A stretch of 30,128 nt of DNA. Source: DUSC01 sp964371125 (GTDB taxonomy: Bacteria; Pseudomonadota; Alphaproteobacteria; Rhizobiales; Rhizobiaceae). This document shows, piece by piece, positions 15,726 through 22,868 of this stretch. Location: the NCBI GenBank assembly GCA_964371125.1, contig CAYJMY010000036.1, forward strand, positions 1 through 30,128. The letters run 5' to 3'. Made by a program: the position numbers and the translations under genes. Below the pieces are notes generated by a model that worked only from the letters and a program-made list of their open reading frames with translations, was not told the DNA's origin and made no database searches. The stretch's first letter is position 1. Every line of letters starts with the position of its first letter.

Positions 15726-15747
15726 CCGTACGTTCCCTAACGTACGG
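15726..15747. promoter_or_regulatory. Perfect 9-4-9 inverted repeat (operator-like) upstream of the chemoreceptor
   Basis: CCGTACGTT (15726-15734) and AACGTACGG (15739-15747) are exact reverse complements around CCCT. A further GTACG at 15718-15722 lies 10 bp, about one helical turn, before the one in the left arm. The element is 72 bp upstream of the chemoreceptor ATG and 8 bp from the CtrA-type site. This geometry fits a dimeric regulator; the protein is unknown. Confidence 0.5.
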
Positions 15748-15755
15748 TGCCATGG

Positions 15756-15770
15756 TTAAGAGGGATTTAA
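15756..15770 (-). promoter_or_regulatory. CtrA-type binding motif upstream of the chemoreceptor
   Basis: Read in the direction of the chemoreceptor gene the site is TTAA-N7-TTAACC, a full CtrA consensus, and it continues into TTAACCAT, the form of half-site common in rhizobia. It lies about 102 bp upstream of the start codon. Confidence 0.6.
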
Positions 15771-16029
15771 AGACGATCCGAAAATTTCTAGACCGGATCT
15801 AGAGTATATCCGGAGATAGAGGGACTGTTCTGTTTCTCCGATGGCGAGGCGATCCGCCGGGAGAGATATGAAAGTCATGGTTGTGGCAGGGCGGAACGGC
15901 GCGACGAAGCCGGCGCCCGCCAGCGGGAAACCCAATCGTCTTGCCTACGGCAAACCGACCAATCGATATTGCCGGTCGTCCTTTCCCGCTTCGAAGGAGC
16001 GAGGACGTCCGATGGCCCGGGAGAGGAAT

Positions 16030-17127
16030 TCAGCGTATGTCGGTCCGCGCGATGCGGATGCCAAAACCTTCGAGGCCGACATAGTGCCTCTCGCGCGATG
16101 CGATCAGATTGATCGACGTGATGCCGAGATCCTTGAGGATCTGTGCCCCGAGACCGATCTCGCGCCACTCGCTTTCGCGGCGCTTCGCTTCCTCGTGGTC
16201 CTCGCCTCCTGCGGCCGGGCGACCGCGAATCTGGTGCCCGACGCCGACGGATCCCTCGCGCAGATAGACGATCACACCGCGCTTTTGCTCGCCCATCCGC
16301 TCCATGATGCGGACGAGCCGGTCCTCCTTGCCGAACACGTCGGAGACGACGTCTTCCGGATGCAGCCGCACGGGAACATCGACGCCGTCGCGTATGTCGC
16401 CGTAGACCACCGCCAGATGCTGCATCGGATCCCACGGAAGCGTATAGGTGAATGCCCGGGCAGGTCCGCCCGGCGTCTCCACGTCGAACGTGGCGACACG
16501 CTCGATCAGGGTCTCCTGGCGCTGCCGGTAGGCGATCAGGTCAGCCACCGACACCTGCTTCAATCCGTTGCGCTCGGCGAAACCCTGAACCTGCGCACCG
16601 CGCATGACCGTACCGTTGTCGTTGACGAGTTCGCAGATGACGCCAACGGGCGGAAGTCCGGCGAGCTTGCACAGATCGACAGCGGCTTCGGTATGGCCTG
16701 AGCGCATGAGGACACCGCCTTCGCGTGCGATCAGCGGGAAGATGTGACCGGGGCGGACGAAATCCGAGGCTCCGACATTGCCGTTCGCCAGGTTGCGCGC
16801 CGTGAGCGTTCGGTCTTCGGCGGAGATGCCGGTCGTCGTGCCGTGCTTGAAGTCGACGCTGACAGTGAATGCCGTCGTGTGCGCCGAGTCGTTGTCGGCG
16901 ACCATCGGCGCCAGATTGAGGCGCCGGGCGTCTTGACGCGTCATCGGGGTGCAGACGATGCCGGAGGTGTGGCGCACGATGAAGGCCATCTTCTCGGGCG
17001 TGCAGTGAACCGCAGCGACGATGAGGTCGCCTTCGTTCTCGCGGCCATCATCGTCCATCACCACGACGATCTCGCCCCGCTCGAAGGCCCTCAGGGCTTC
17101 GACGACTTTCTTCTGATCATAGGCCAT
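16030..17127 (-). CDS. ribB: 3,4-dihydroxy-2-butanone-4-phosphate synthase fused to a degenerate GTP cyclohydrolase II domain (RibBX type)
   Basis: The product has 365 residues. Residues 1-205 are a complete RibB: DDDGRENEGD (25-34), RHTSGI, HTTAFTVSVD (83-92) and RSGHTEAAVDL (142-152). This enzyme turns ribulose-5-phosphate into the four-carbon unit of riboflavin. Residues 206-365 align with GTP cyclohydrolase II, but the zinc cysteines of its CLTGD...RCDCG motif are replaced (PEDVVSDVFGKEDR, 257-270). That half is therefore probably inactive for GTP hydrolysis. Such RibBX fusions are known in rhizobia and Brucella relatives, where a separate RibA serves. It starts 31 nt after aroC and no FMN riboswitch lies in that gap, so it probably shares the aroC transcript. 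Confidence 0.92.
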   Translation of the reverse strand: MAYDQKKVVEALRAFERGEIVVVMDDDGRENEGDLIVAAVHCTPEKMAFIVRHTSGIVCTPMTRQDARRLNLAPMVADNDSAHTTAFTVSVDFKHGTTTGISAEDRTLTARNLANGNVGASDFVRPGHIFPLIAREGGVLMRSGHTEAAVDLCKLAGLPPVGVICELVNDNGTVMRGAQVQGFAERNGLKQVSVADLIAYRQRQETLIERVATFDVETPGGPARAFTYTLPWDPMQHLAVVYGDIRDGVDVPVRLHPEDVVSDVFGKEDRLVRIMERMGEQKRGVIVYLREGSVGVGHQIRGRPAAGGEDHEEAKRRESEWREIGLGAQILKDLGITSINLIASRERHYVGLEGFGIRIARTDIR

Positions 17128-17158
17128 CGGTTGCAGTGTCCATCGTCATGGGGTGAGG

Positions 17159-18259
17159 TCAGATGCGGCCGGTCTGGCCGCGATGCCTGAGATAGTGGTC
17201 GGCGATCGCGCACGCTACCATCGCCTCGCCGATCGGCACTGCGCGGATGCCGACGCAGGGATCGTGCCGACCCTTGGTGACGACGTCGACCTCCCTGCCT
17301 GCCGCGTCGATGGACCGGCGCGGAGTGAGGATGGACGACGTCGGCTTGACGGCAAAGCGGGCGACGACCGGCTGCCCGGTCGAGATCCCGCCGAGAATTC
17401 CGCCGGCGTGGTTGGACAGGAAAACCGGGCGGTCGTCGTTGTCCATCCTCATCTCGTCGGCATTCTGTTCGCCGGTCAGCCGCGCGGCGGCGAAGCCGTC
17501 GCCGATTTCGACGCCTTTCACGGCGTTTATCGACATCAGATTGGCCGCAATGTCCTGGTCGAGCTTGCCGTAGACTGGCGCACCGAGCCCGGGCGGTACG
17601 CCATCGGCAACCACCTCGACGATCGCCCCGACAGACGAGCCGGACCTGCGAATCCCGTCCAAATAGGCGGAAAAGATCGGAACCGACGCCGGATCGGGCG
17701 AGAAGAACGGGTTGTCCGGGTGGCCGACGAAATCCCAGTCCCAGTTGGACCGGTCGATGTCTTTCTCGCCGATGGCGACGAGCGCGCCGCGCACGACGAC
17801 GCCGGGCACCACCTTCCGCGCGATGGCGCCGGCGGCGACACGCGCCGCGGTCTCCCGTGCGGAGGAACGGCCGCCGCCGCGATGATCACGGACGCCATAC
17901 TTTACGTCATAGGTATAGTCGGCATGGCCAGGCCGGTACTGGCTGACGATCTCGCCGTAATCCTTGGAGCGCTGGTCGACATTCTCGATCATCATCGAGA
18001 TCGGCGTGCCGGTCGTGACCATGGTCTCGCCGTCGTCCTCGACGAGGACCCCCGACAGGACCCGAACCCGGTCCGGCTCGCGGCGTTGCGTGACGAAGCG
18101 GGACTGGCCGGGACGGCGGCGGTCGAGTTCGGCCTGGATTTCGCCGAGGGTGAGGCGGATGCCGGGGGGGCAGCCGTCGACGACGCAGCCGAGCGCCGGT
18201 CCGTGGCTCTCGCCCCAGGTCGTGACGCGGAACAGGTGGCCGAAGCTGTTGTGCGACAT
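17159..18259 (-). CDS. aroC: Chorismate synthase
   Basis: The product has 366 residues, standard length. It converts 5-enolpyruvylshikimate-3-phosphate to chorismate with reduced FMN, the last step of the shikimate trunk. Diagnostic motifs are present: MSHNSFGHLFRVTTWGESHG at the N-terminus with the conserved His, GGGRSSARETAARVAAGA in the FMN region, GILGGISTGQPV, and RHDPCVGIRAVPIGEAM near the end. The downstream ribB follows after 31 nt. The pairing may be more than chance, since the enzyme depends on flavin and ribB feeds flavin synthesis. Confidence 0.96.
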   Translation of the reverse strand: MSHNSFGHLFRVTTWGESHGPALGCVVDGCPPGIRLTLGEIQAELDRRRPGQSRFVTQRREPDRVRVLSGVLVEDDGETMVTTGTPISMMIENVDQRSKDYGEIVSQYRPGHADYTYDVKYGVRDHRGGGRSSARETAARVAAGAIARKVVPGVVVRGALVAIGEKDIDRSNWDWDFVGHPDNPFFSPDPASVPIFSAYLDGIRRSGSSVGAIVEVVADGVPPGLGAPVYGKLDQDIAANLMSINAVKGVEIGDGFAAARLTGEQNADEMRMDNDDRPVFLSNHAGGILGGISTGQPVVARFAVKPTSSILTPRRSIDAAGREVDVVTKGRHDPCVGIRAVPIGEAMVACAIADHYLRHRGQTGRI

Positions 18260-18452
18260 GTAAGCGGTGGTCCTCGCCGGCGACTACCGGCCTCACCGCT
18301 GGCTTCTATTGGCGTTTTTCGGGGCGGTCAAACCGCTGCCGACGATTTTAGTTTTGACACAATGGGCATGTTACTGCTCATTTCGCGTTCACCCGAACCC
18401 AGGGCGCCGGGCGGAGCCCCAGGGGAGCCCTAGAAAAAGAATGAGGACTACC

Positions 18453-18701
18453 ATGCGTATCGTGTCTGGCGCGCTGGCCGCCGTACTGCTGATCGCCACG
18501 AGCGCCTTCGCCGCCGAGGCGGAAGGCCGGATCAAGGCCATCGACCGCGACAATTCGACGATCACCCTCGACGACGGCAAGTCCTACAAGCTGCCGGGCG
18601 AGTTCGATGTCGACCAGTTGAAGGAAGGCATGGACATCCTGCTCGCCTACGACAAGGTCGGCGGCGAAAACCTGATCACCGACATGGAACTGTCCGAATA
18701 G
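18453..18701 (+). CDS. DUF1344 periplasmic protein
   Basis: The product has 82 residues. The ATG at 18453 is chosen because GAGGA lies 5 bases upstream and it begins a clean signal peptide (MRIVSGALAAVLLIATSAFA); ATG 18441 in the same frame is possible. The mature 60 residues form a small beta-rich unit with EGRIKAIDRDNSTITLDDGKSYKLP, matching DUF1344, a family common in rhizobia with no known function. A TTGACA box at 18354-18359 could be its -35 element, though no good -10 follows. It diverges from aroC and converges with the phosphatase gene 18 bp away. Confidence 0.85.
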   Translation: MRIVSGALAAVLLIATSAFAAEAEGRIKAIDRDNSTITLDDGKSYKLPGEFDVDQLKEGMDILLAYDKVGGENLITDMELSE

Positions 18702-18719
18702 CCGGCGAGACGCCGACGA

Positions 18720-19334
18720 TCAGGCCGACGCGGCCGGTCTGCCCAGCCACTCCAGGGCGCCGTTCTCGATGCGCAGGATGCGGTCCTGGGGGACGTCCAT
18801 GACCGCGCACTCCTCCGGCGAGAGCCCCCCGACGATGCGGAAAACAGCCCTGACGATGCCGCCATGGGCGACGCAGATCGTGGGCATGCGGATCGTCGCC
18901 AGCCAGCCCGCAACCCGTTCCGTCAACGCCGCGTAGGTCTCCGCGTCCGCTCCCGGCGGCAGGAAGTTCCACTTGTCGAGAGAGCGCCGGGCGCCCGAGC
19001 CGGGCTGGCGGCTCTCCAGTTCGGGATAGGTGAAGCCCTGCCAGTCGCCGAAATGGATTTCCCGCAGCCGGTCGTCGGTGCGATAGTCCATGGGATCGAG
19101 GCCCATCGCCGTGCGGATGCGCTCCATCGTCTCGCGGGTCCTGCGCAGGGGGCTGGCGACGAAATCGAAGCGTCCGGCATCGCCGACGATCGCCGCCAGC
19201 AACTCGCCGTTGGCCGTCGCCTGGCGCCGGCCGACCTCGTTGATGTCGGTGTCCGCCTGACCCTGCAGGCGCCGCTCGACATTCCAGTCGGTCTGGCCGT
19301 GCCGAACCAGGTAGACGAGCGGGAGCGTGCCCAT
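18720..19334 (-). CDS. Histidine phosphatase family protein (phosphoglycerate mutase-like)
   Basis: The product has 204 residues from ATG 19334; the open frame upstream runs into fabI and is ignored. The catalytic RHG motif is in VYLVRHGQTDWNVERRLQGQ (7-26). The second arginine is in SPLRRTRET, the acid residue in REIHFGDWQG, and the second catalytic His in VAHGGIVRA. These define the branch-1 histidine phosphatases, which use a phosphohistidine intermediate. Cofactor-dependent mutases are usually longer, so a broad-specificity phosphatase is more likely; the substrate is unknown. It follows fabI after 35 nt on the same strand, an arrangement seen in related genomes. Confidence 0.88.
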   Translation of the reverse strand: MGTLPLVYLVRHGQTDWNVERRLQGQADTDINEVGRRQATANGELLAAIVGDAGRFDFVASPLRRTRETMERIRTAMGLDPMDYRTDDRLREIHFGDWQGFTYPELESRQPGSGARRSLDKWNFLPPGADAETYAALTERVAGWLATIRMPTICVAHGGIVRAVFRIVGGLSPEECAVMDVPQDRILRIENGALEWLGRPAASA

Positions 19335-19369
19335 CGGCCGCGGTTTCCCTTTTGCGCGTAAGGGCGAGC

Positions 19370-20188
19370 TTATTCCTTGACCACCGTCATGTCCGGAGCG
19401 TCGACCGCCTTCATGCCGACGACGTGATAGCCGGAATCGACGTGGTGGACCTCGCCGGTGACGCCGCGCGACAGGTCGGACAGGAGATAAAGCCCGGCGT
19501 CGCCGACCTCCTCGATGGTCACGGTGCGCTTCAGCGGCGCGTTGTATTCGTTCCACTTCAGGATGTAGCGGAAGTCACCGATGCCGGAAGCGGCCAAAGT
19601 CTTGATCGGGCCGGCGGAGATGGCGTTGACGCGGATCCTCGAGCCGCCGAGGTCGACGGCGAGGTAGCGCACGCTCGCCTCGAGCGCCGCCTTGGCGACG
19701 CCCATGACATTGTAGTGGGGCATCACCTTCTCGGCGCCGTAGTAGGTCAGCGTCACCAGCGAGCCCCCGTCCGGCATCAGCGCCTCGGCGCGCTTGGCGA
19801 TGGTGGTGAAGGAATAGACGGAGATGTCCATGGTGCGCAGGAAGTTCTCCCGCGACGTCTCGACATAGCGGCCGTCGAGTTCTTCCTTGTCGGAGAAGGC
19901 GATGGCGTGGACGAGGAAGTCGATCTTGCCGAACACTTTCTTGACCTCGGCGAAGACGGCGTCGAGCGTCTCGGGCTCGGTGACGTCGCAATGGCCGACG
20001 ACATGGGCGCCGAGATCGGCGGCGAGCGGCTCGACGCGCTTCCTGAAGGCCTCGCCCTGGTAGGTGAGCGCGATCTCGGCGCCCTGGTCGGCGCAGGCCC
20101 TGGCGATGCCCCAGGCGATAGACCGATTGTTGGCGACCCCGAGGATCAGGCCGCGCTTGCCGGCCATCAGGCCGCTACCACTCGCCAT
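19370..20188 (-). CDS. fabI: Enoyl-[acyl-carrier-protein] reductase (NADH)
   Basis: The product has 272 residues. The start at ATG 20188 is supported by GGAGAG upstream. It reduces the enoyl-ACP double bond in the last step of fatty acid elongation. The FabI version of the nucleotide motif is present (GLILGVANNRSIAWGIA), along with the catalytic Tyr-x6-Lys in YNVMGVAK and the substrate-loop sequence SAGPIKTLAASGI, typical of triclosan-sensitive FabI. It opens a two-gene unit with the histidine phosphatase. Related genomes often place fabI beside the DnaJ-like gene; here a toxin-antitoxin pair lies between them. Confidence 0.96.
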   Translation of the reverse strand: MASGSGLMAGKRGLILGVANNRSIAWGIARACADQGAEIALTYQGEAFRKRVEPLAADLGAHVVGHCDVTEPETLDAVFAEVKKVFGKIDFLVHAIAFSDKEELDGRYVETSRENFLRTMDISVYSFTTIAKRAEALMPDGGSLVTLTYYGAEKVMPHYNVMGVAKAALEASVRYLAVDLGGSRIRVNAISAGPIKTLAASGIGDFRYILKWNEYNAPLKRTVTIEEVGDAGLYLLSDLSRGVTGEVHHVDSGYHVVGMKAVDAPDMTVVKE

Positions 20189-20221
20189 TTGAACGCTCTC
20201 CGTGACCTGTCGTGCACGCAA

Positions 20222-20480
20222 GCCCTATCGCACAGGCCTTGCCTGCCTTCAAGCGGAAGCACCGGGACGCCACGGCCCTGGATTCGAGTCAATAAAACCC
20301 GAAAGGTGAGAGATCAGCCCCCTCACCCGGCTCGGGCTTCGATGTCCGGCGCCCTCTTCTCCCCCCGCGGAAAAAAGTGGTCGAGCCAAGCATCTGCATA
20401 CCGTGGCGCCTCTAGAGCCGACAGGGAACACGGTCAACACCGACCAGCTTGCCTGTCCGTTTCCAGAACAGCCGCGAAAT
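20222..20480. repeat. Intergenic stretch with a degenerate GC-rich repeat-like segment
   Basis: No gene is supported here. Bases about 20318-20384 read like a decayed copy of the intergenic palindromes common in rhizobia: a CCCCCTCACCCGGCTCGGGC arm, then TTCG, then CCCTCTTCTCCCCCCGCGG. The usual complementary second arm is no longer intact. It lies between fabI and the toxin-antitoxin operator and may mark where that unit entered. This reading is from pattern memory only. Confidence 0.3.
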
Positions 20481-20499
20481 AGATACACATTGTGTATCT
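20481..20499. promoter_or_regulatory. 19-bp palindromic operator of the toxin-antitoxin pair
   Basis: AGATACACA (20481-20489) and TGTGTATCT (20491-20499) are exact reverse complements around one T. The palindrome lies 34 bp before the antitoxin ATG. Ribbon-helix-helix antitoxins of the DUF1778 family bind such sites with their toxins to repress their own operon. Confidence 0.7.
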
Positions 20500-20533
20500 A
20501 CCGTGCTAGACTTAAACAAAGAAAGGAACCGGA

Positions 20534-20815
20534 ATGGCCAAGCCGAAGACCGTTACGCATGCGAAGCCGGTCAATCTGCGCGTCCGAGAGGACGTCCGCC
20601 GCGTGATCGACCGCGCGGCCAGCCTGCGCGGCAAGACGCGCTCCGAATTCATGATCGACGCCGCCTACCGGGCGGCCGAAGAAACGCTGCTCGATCAGAC
20701 GCTGGTGCGCGTCGATGCCGACAGTTTCAAGCACTATCTCGCCGTCTTCGACCAGCCGCCCGGCGGCGAAGGATACGAGCGCCTGATGAACGCGCCGAAG
20801 CCCTGGCGGGCCTGA
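20534..20815 (+). CDS. DUF1778 family antitoxin (TacA-like)
   Basis: The product has 93 residues. The N-terminal 50 residues fit a ribbon-helix-helix DNA-binding fold (KPVNLRVREDVRRVIDRAASLRGKTRSEFM). The C-terminal part has the family's toxin-wrapping tail, with FKHYLAVFDQPPGGEGYERLM and a final PW. DUF1778 antitoxins neutralise GNAT toxins and co-repress transcription. AAAGGA lies upstream of the ATG. The TGA stop shares one base with the ATG of the next gene (TGATG), the usual coupling of this pair. The 19-bp palindrome just upstream is the likely operator. Confidence 0.9.
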   Translation: MAKPKTVTHAKPVNLRVREDVRRVIDRAASLRGKTRSEFMIDAAYRAAEETLLDQTLVRVDADSFKHYLAVFDQPPGGEGYERLMNAPKPWRA

Positions 20816-21297
20816 TGCTTTCGGCGCCGACCCTTCTCGGCGAAATCCACGAACTCGATCGGTTCAGGAGCGGCAACGATGCGCTCGACGACTGGCTGCG
20901 GCTGCGTGCGCGCGCCAACCAGGCCGGCGGCGCATCGCGGACTTATGTGGTAGCCGAGGGCCTGCGCGTCGTCGGCTACTACTGCCTCGCATCCGGCGCG
21001 CTCGACCACATTGAGGCACCGGGCGCGCTCCGGCGCAACATGCCAGATCCGATTCCCGTGGCCGTTCTCGGGCGGCTGGCCGTCGATGGCGAATGGCAGG
21101 GCAGAGGGCTGGGCGCGGCACTCCTACAGGACGCGGTGCTGCGCACGACGCAGGCAGCTGCCATCATGGGAATTCGCGGCCTCCTCGTGCATGCGATCTC
21201 CAACCCCGCCAAGGACTTCTACGAACGCCATGGATTCACGGCCTCGCCGAATCATCCCATGACGCTGGTCCTGTCGCTGAAGCCCCGCGAATCCTAA
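20815..21297 (+). CDS. GNAT family toxin (TacT-like aminoacyl-tRNA acetyltransferase)
   Basis: The product has 160 residues, typical of TacT/AtaT-type toxins. The acetyl-CoA loop QGRGLG (95-100) follows VAVLGRLAVDGEW, and the conserved Tyr136 sits in FYERHGFTA. Toxins of this type acetylate the amino group of charged tRNAs and stop translation. The gene overlaps the antitoxin stop codon by one base. Its TAA overlaps the TAG of the convergent DnaJ-like gene by 4 bp, so there is no spare DNA on that side. The open frame upstream of 20815 lies over the antitoxin and is not used. Confidence 0.9.
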   Translation: MLSAPTLLGEIHELDRFRSGNDALDDWLRLRARANQAGGASRTYVVAEGLRVVGYYCLASGALDHIEAPGALRRNMPDPIPVAVLGRLAVDGEWQGRGLGAALLQDAVLRTTQAAAIMGIRGLLVHAISNPAKDFYERHGFTASPNHPMTLVLSLKPRES

Positions 21298-22233
21298 TCT
21301 CCCCGGTGCCGCATCAGCGCCTCGAGTTCGGGATCGGCGTCCGCGAGCATGATGCGGACGTGGACGTAGACGTCGCCGTGGCCGCCGGCCTTCTCGGGCA
21401 GGCCCTTGCCGCGCAGGCGCAGCACCTTGTCGGAACTCGACCAGGCCGGCACGTTGACGGCGAGCTTGCCGGTCGGCGTCTCGACGGGCAGTTTTGCCCC
21501 GAGCACGGCGTCGCGCAGCGGAACCGGCAGGTCGACGTGCAGGTCGCGGCCTTCGACCGTGTAGCGCGGATGCCTGCGGAAGCGGATCTTCACGAGTGCG
21601 TCGCCGGCGCCGCCGGGACCGGCCTCGCCCTGGCCCTTCAGCCTGATCGTCTGGCCGTCCTCGACGTAGTGCGGCAGCTTGACCGCGAGCTTGCGGCCGT
21701 CGGGGAACAGCGCGGTTACCTTGGCCGCAGAAGCGACCTCCTCGATGGTGACGTCGAGCGTGGCGTTCAGATCGGCGCCGGCGGGCGCGTGGCCCCGAGC
21801 GCCGCCGCGCTGCTGCGAGAAGGCCTGGCCGAAGATGTCGCCGAAGATATCGCCGGCGGCGATGCCGCCGGGGCCGCCGGGGCCGCCGGAGCGGAACTCG
21901 AAGCGCGTGCCGCCGGGACCGGCCNNNNNNNNNNGGACCGGCCTGGCCGCGGCGGAAGCCGGCGAACGGGTCGCCGCCGCCGGCCGCGCCCTCGAAGCCC
22001 TGAAAGCGCTGCTTGCCCTCGGCGTCGATCTCGCCGCGGTCGAAGGCGCCGCGCTTCTTGTCGTCGCCGACGATCTCGTAGGCCTGGTTGATTGCGGAGA
22101 AGCGGTCCTTAGCCTTGGCGTCGTCCGGATTCTGGTCCGGGTGATACTTCTTGGCGAGCTTGCGGTAGGCCGCCTTGATGTCTTTGGCCGAGGCGTTCTT
22201 GGCAACGCCCAGCACGTCATAGGGATCGCGCAT
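21294..22233 (-). CDS. DnaJ/CbpA family co-chaperone, interrupted by an assembly gap
   Basis: The J domain is at the N-terminus (DPYDVLGVAKNASAKDIKAAYRKLAKKYHPDQNPDD...FSAINQAYEIVGD) with HPD intact. A Gly/Phe-rich linker follows, where ten Ns (21925-21934) break the reading. After the gap the frame shifts and continues with the C-terminal substrate-binding domains (DLNATLDVTIEEVASAAKV to RLRGKGLPEKAGGHGDVYVHVRI). No zinc-finger cysteines are present, so this is the DnaJ class B/CbpA type. It stimulates DnaK ATP hydrolysis. The frame change falls exactly at the gap and is best explained by its arbitrary length, not a real mutation. About 310 residues are expected. Confidence 0.9.
21925..21934. 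other. Assembly gap (10 N) inside the DnaJ-like gene
   Basis: Ten Ns interrupt the Gly-rich linker. The bases on both sides begin or end with the same GGACCGGCC (21916-21924 and 21935-21943), so the gap sits in a short GC-rich repeat. The true number of bases missing is unknown. Confidence 0.98.
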
Positions 22234-22343
22234 GCCTGTGCCTGCAGAAACGGGTGGATATGTCGCTTTCTATATGCGGTCACATAGGAACAAATTCCAG
22301 TGCCGGCACGCCAAGCCGGCGACCTTTTTCGCGCCGCCCGGCA

Positions 22344-22784
22344 TCAGCCTTCCTGGAAGGACCTGACCTGCCAGAGATCTTTGAACACGCGGCAGACTTC
22401 GCCCGTATAACGCTTTATGCCGTCATAGCTTTCCCGCGACGTGACGAAACGGCGGCACGGCAGGCCCTTGCGCGTGATCTCGACGAGTGAGGTCACCGAG
22501 CCGCGCGAGCCGGTATGGTCGTTCGCCCACGCGAGCCCGGCCTCGCCGAGCGCCCCGGGCTCGGCAGAGGAGACCGCGTCGCGGACGGTCGACTGGTCGG
22601 AAATGAGCGCGTCCTCAAGCTGGCCGGCAGCCGCCCCGGTCGAGGCGGTCTTGATCGACTCGTCGACGCCAGCATCGCGCAGGTCGATGCCGCCGGCGCA
22701 ACCGGCGAGAAGCAGGGCCAGCGCCGGGCCGGCCAGCAGGATCAGCGGGCGTCTCGAACCGCGGGCGGCCGAGCGGGCAGTCAT
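22344..22784 (-). CDS. RT0821/Lpp0805-like surface lipoprotein (17-kDa antigen family)
   Basis: The product has 146 residues from ATG 22784. The N-terminus has an arginine-rich start, a hydrophobic run and a lipobox LLAGC, so it should be lipid-anchored after signal peptidase II cleavage. The C-terminal half has the family pattern: two cysteines in LPCRRFVTSRESYDGIKRYTGEVCRVFKDLWQV. Members are outer-membrane or periplasmic lipoproteins of unknown function, first noted as a rickettsial surface antigen. It lies between the DnaJ-like gene and the divergent pdxH, a placement I recall in other rhizobia. The 110-bp gap after its stop contains GCCGGC-N7-GCCGGC, but on this strand no T-run follows. 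Confidence 0.82.
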   Translation of the reverse strand: MTARSAARGSRRPLILLAGPALALLLAGCAGGIDLRDAGVDESIKTASTGAAAGQLEDALISDQSTVRDAVSSAEPGALGEAGLAWANDHTGSRGSVTSLVEITRKGLPCRRFVTSRESYDGIKRYTGEVCRVFKDLWQVRSFQEG

Positions 22785-22868
22785 GAAGCCGCGGCGGCGT
22801 CCCCAGCCTTGCGTTTCATGCGGCAATCGGCAATCTCCCGCATCGGCATCACAGTGCGAGCGACGACT

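Larger units (their letters stand above)
15655..16029. promoter_or_regulatory. Promoter region of the chemoreceptor and downstream region of ribB
   Basis: This 375-bp stretch has no supported gene. From the chemoreceptor side it holds GTACG repeats and a 9-4-9 palindrome (15726-15747), a CtrA-type motif (15756-15770), and two overlapping inverted repeats of CCGGAT/ATCCGG type (15775-15813). In minus-strand reading the latter could end the ribB transcript, since a CCGGAT...ATCCGG stem is followed by a short T-run. The rest (15841-16029) is GC-rich, and I see only a small TTGCC-TAC-GGCAA inverted repeat at 15941-15953. No FMN riboswitch is visible. Confidence 0.5.

Noticed and set aside
15841..16701. 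Plus-strand frame of 286 codons across the end of ribB
   Set aside because: Most of it is antisense to ribB, and its N-terminal part in the intergenic region shows no conserved features or good ribosome binding site.
15655..17158. FMN riboswitch near the riboflavin gene
   Set aside because: Only 31 nt separate aroC and ribB, and neither that gap nor the downstream region has the conserved RFN element sequence blocks.
21294..22233. Real frameshift or pseudogene in the DnaJ-like gene
   Set aside because: The frame change coincides exactly with the 10-N gap of arbitrary length; both halves are otherwise intact.
22310..22345. GCCGGC-N7-GCCGGC followed by CTTTTT as a terminator
   Set aside because: The T-run follows on the plus strand, but no plus-strand gene leads into it. 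On the minus strand, where the lipoprotein gene ends, no T-run follows.
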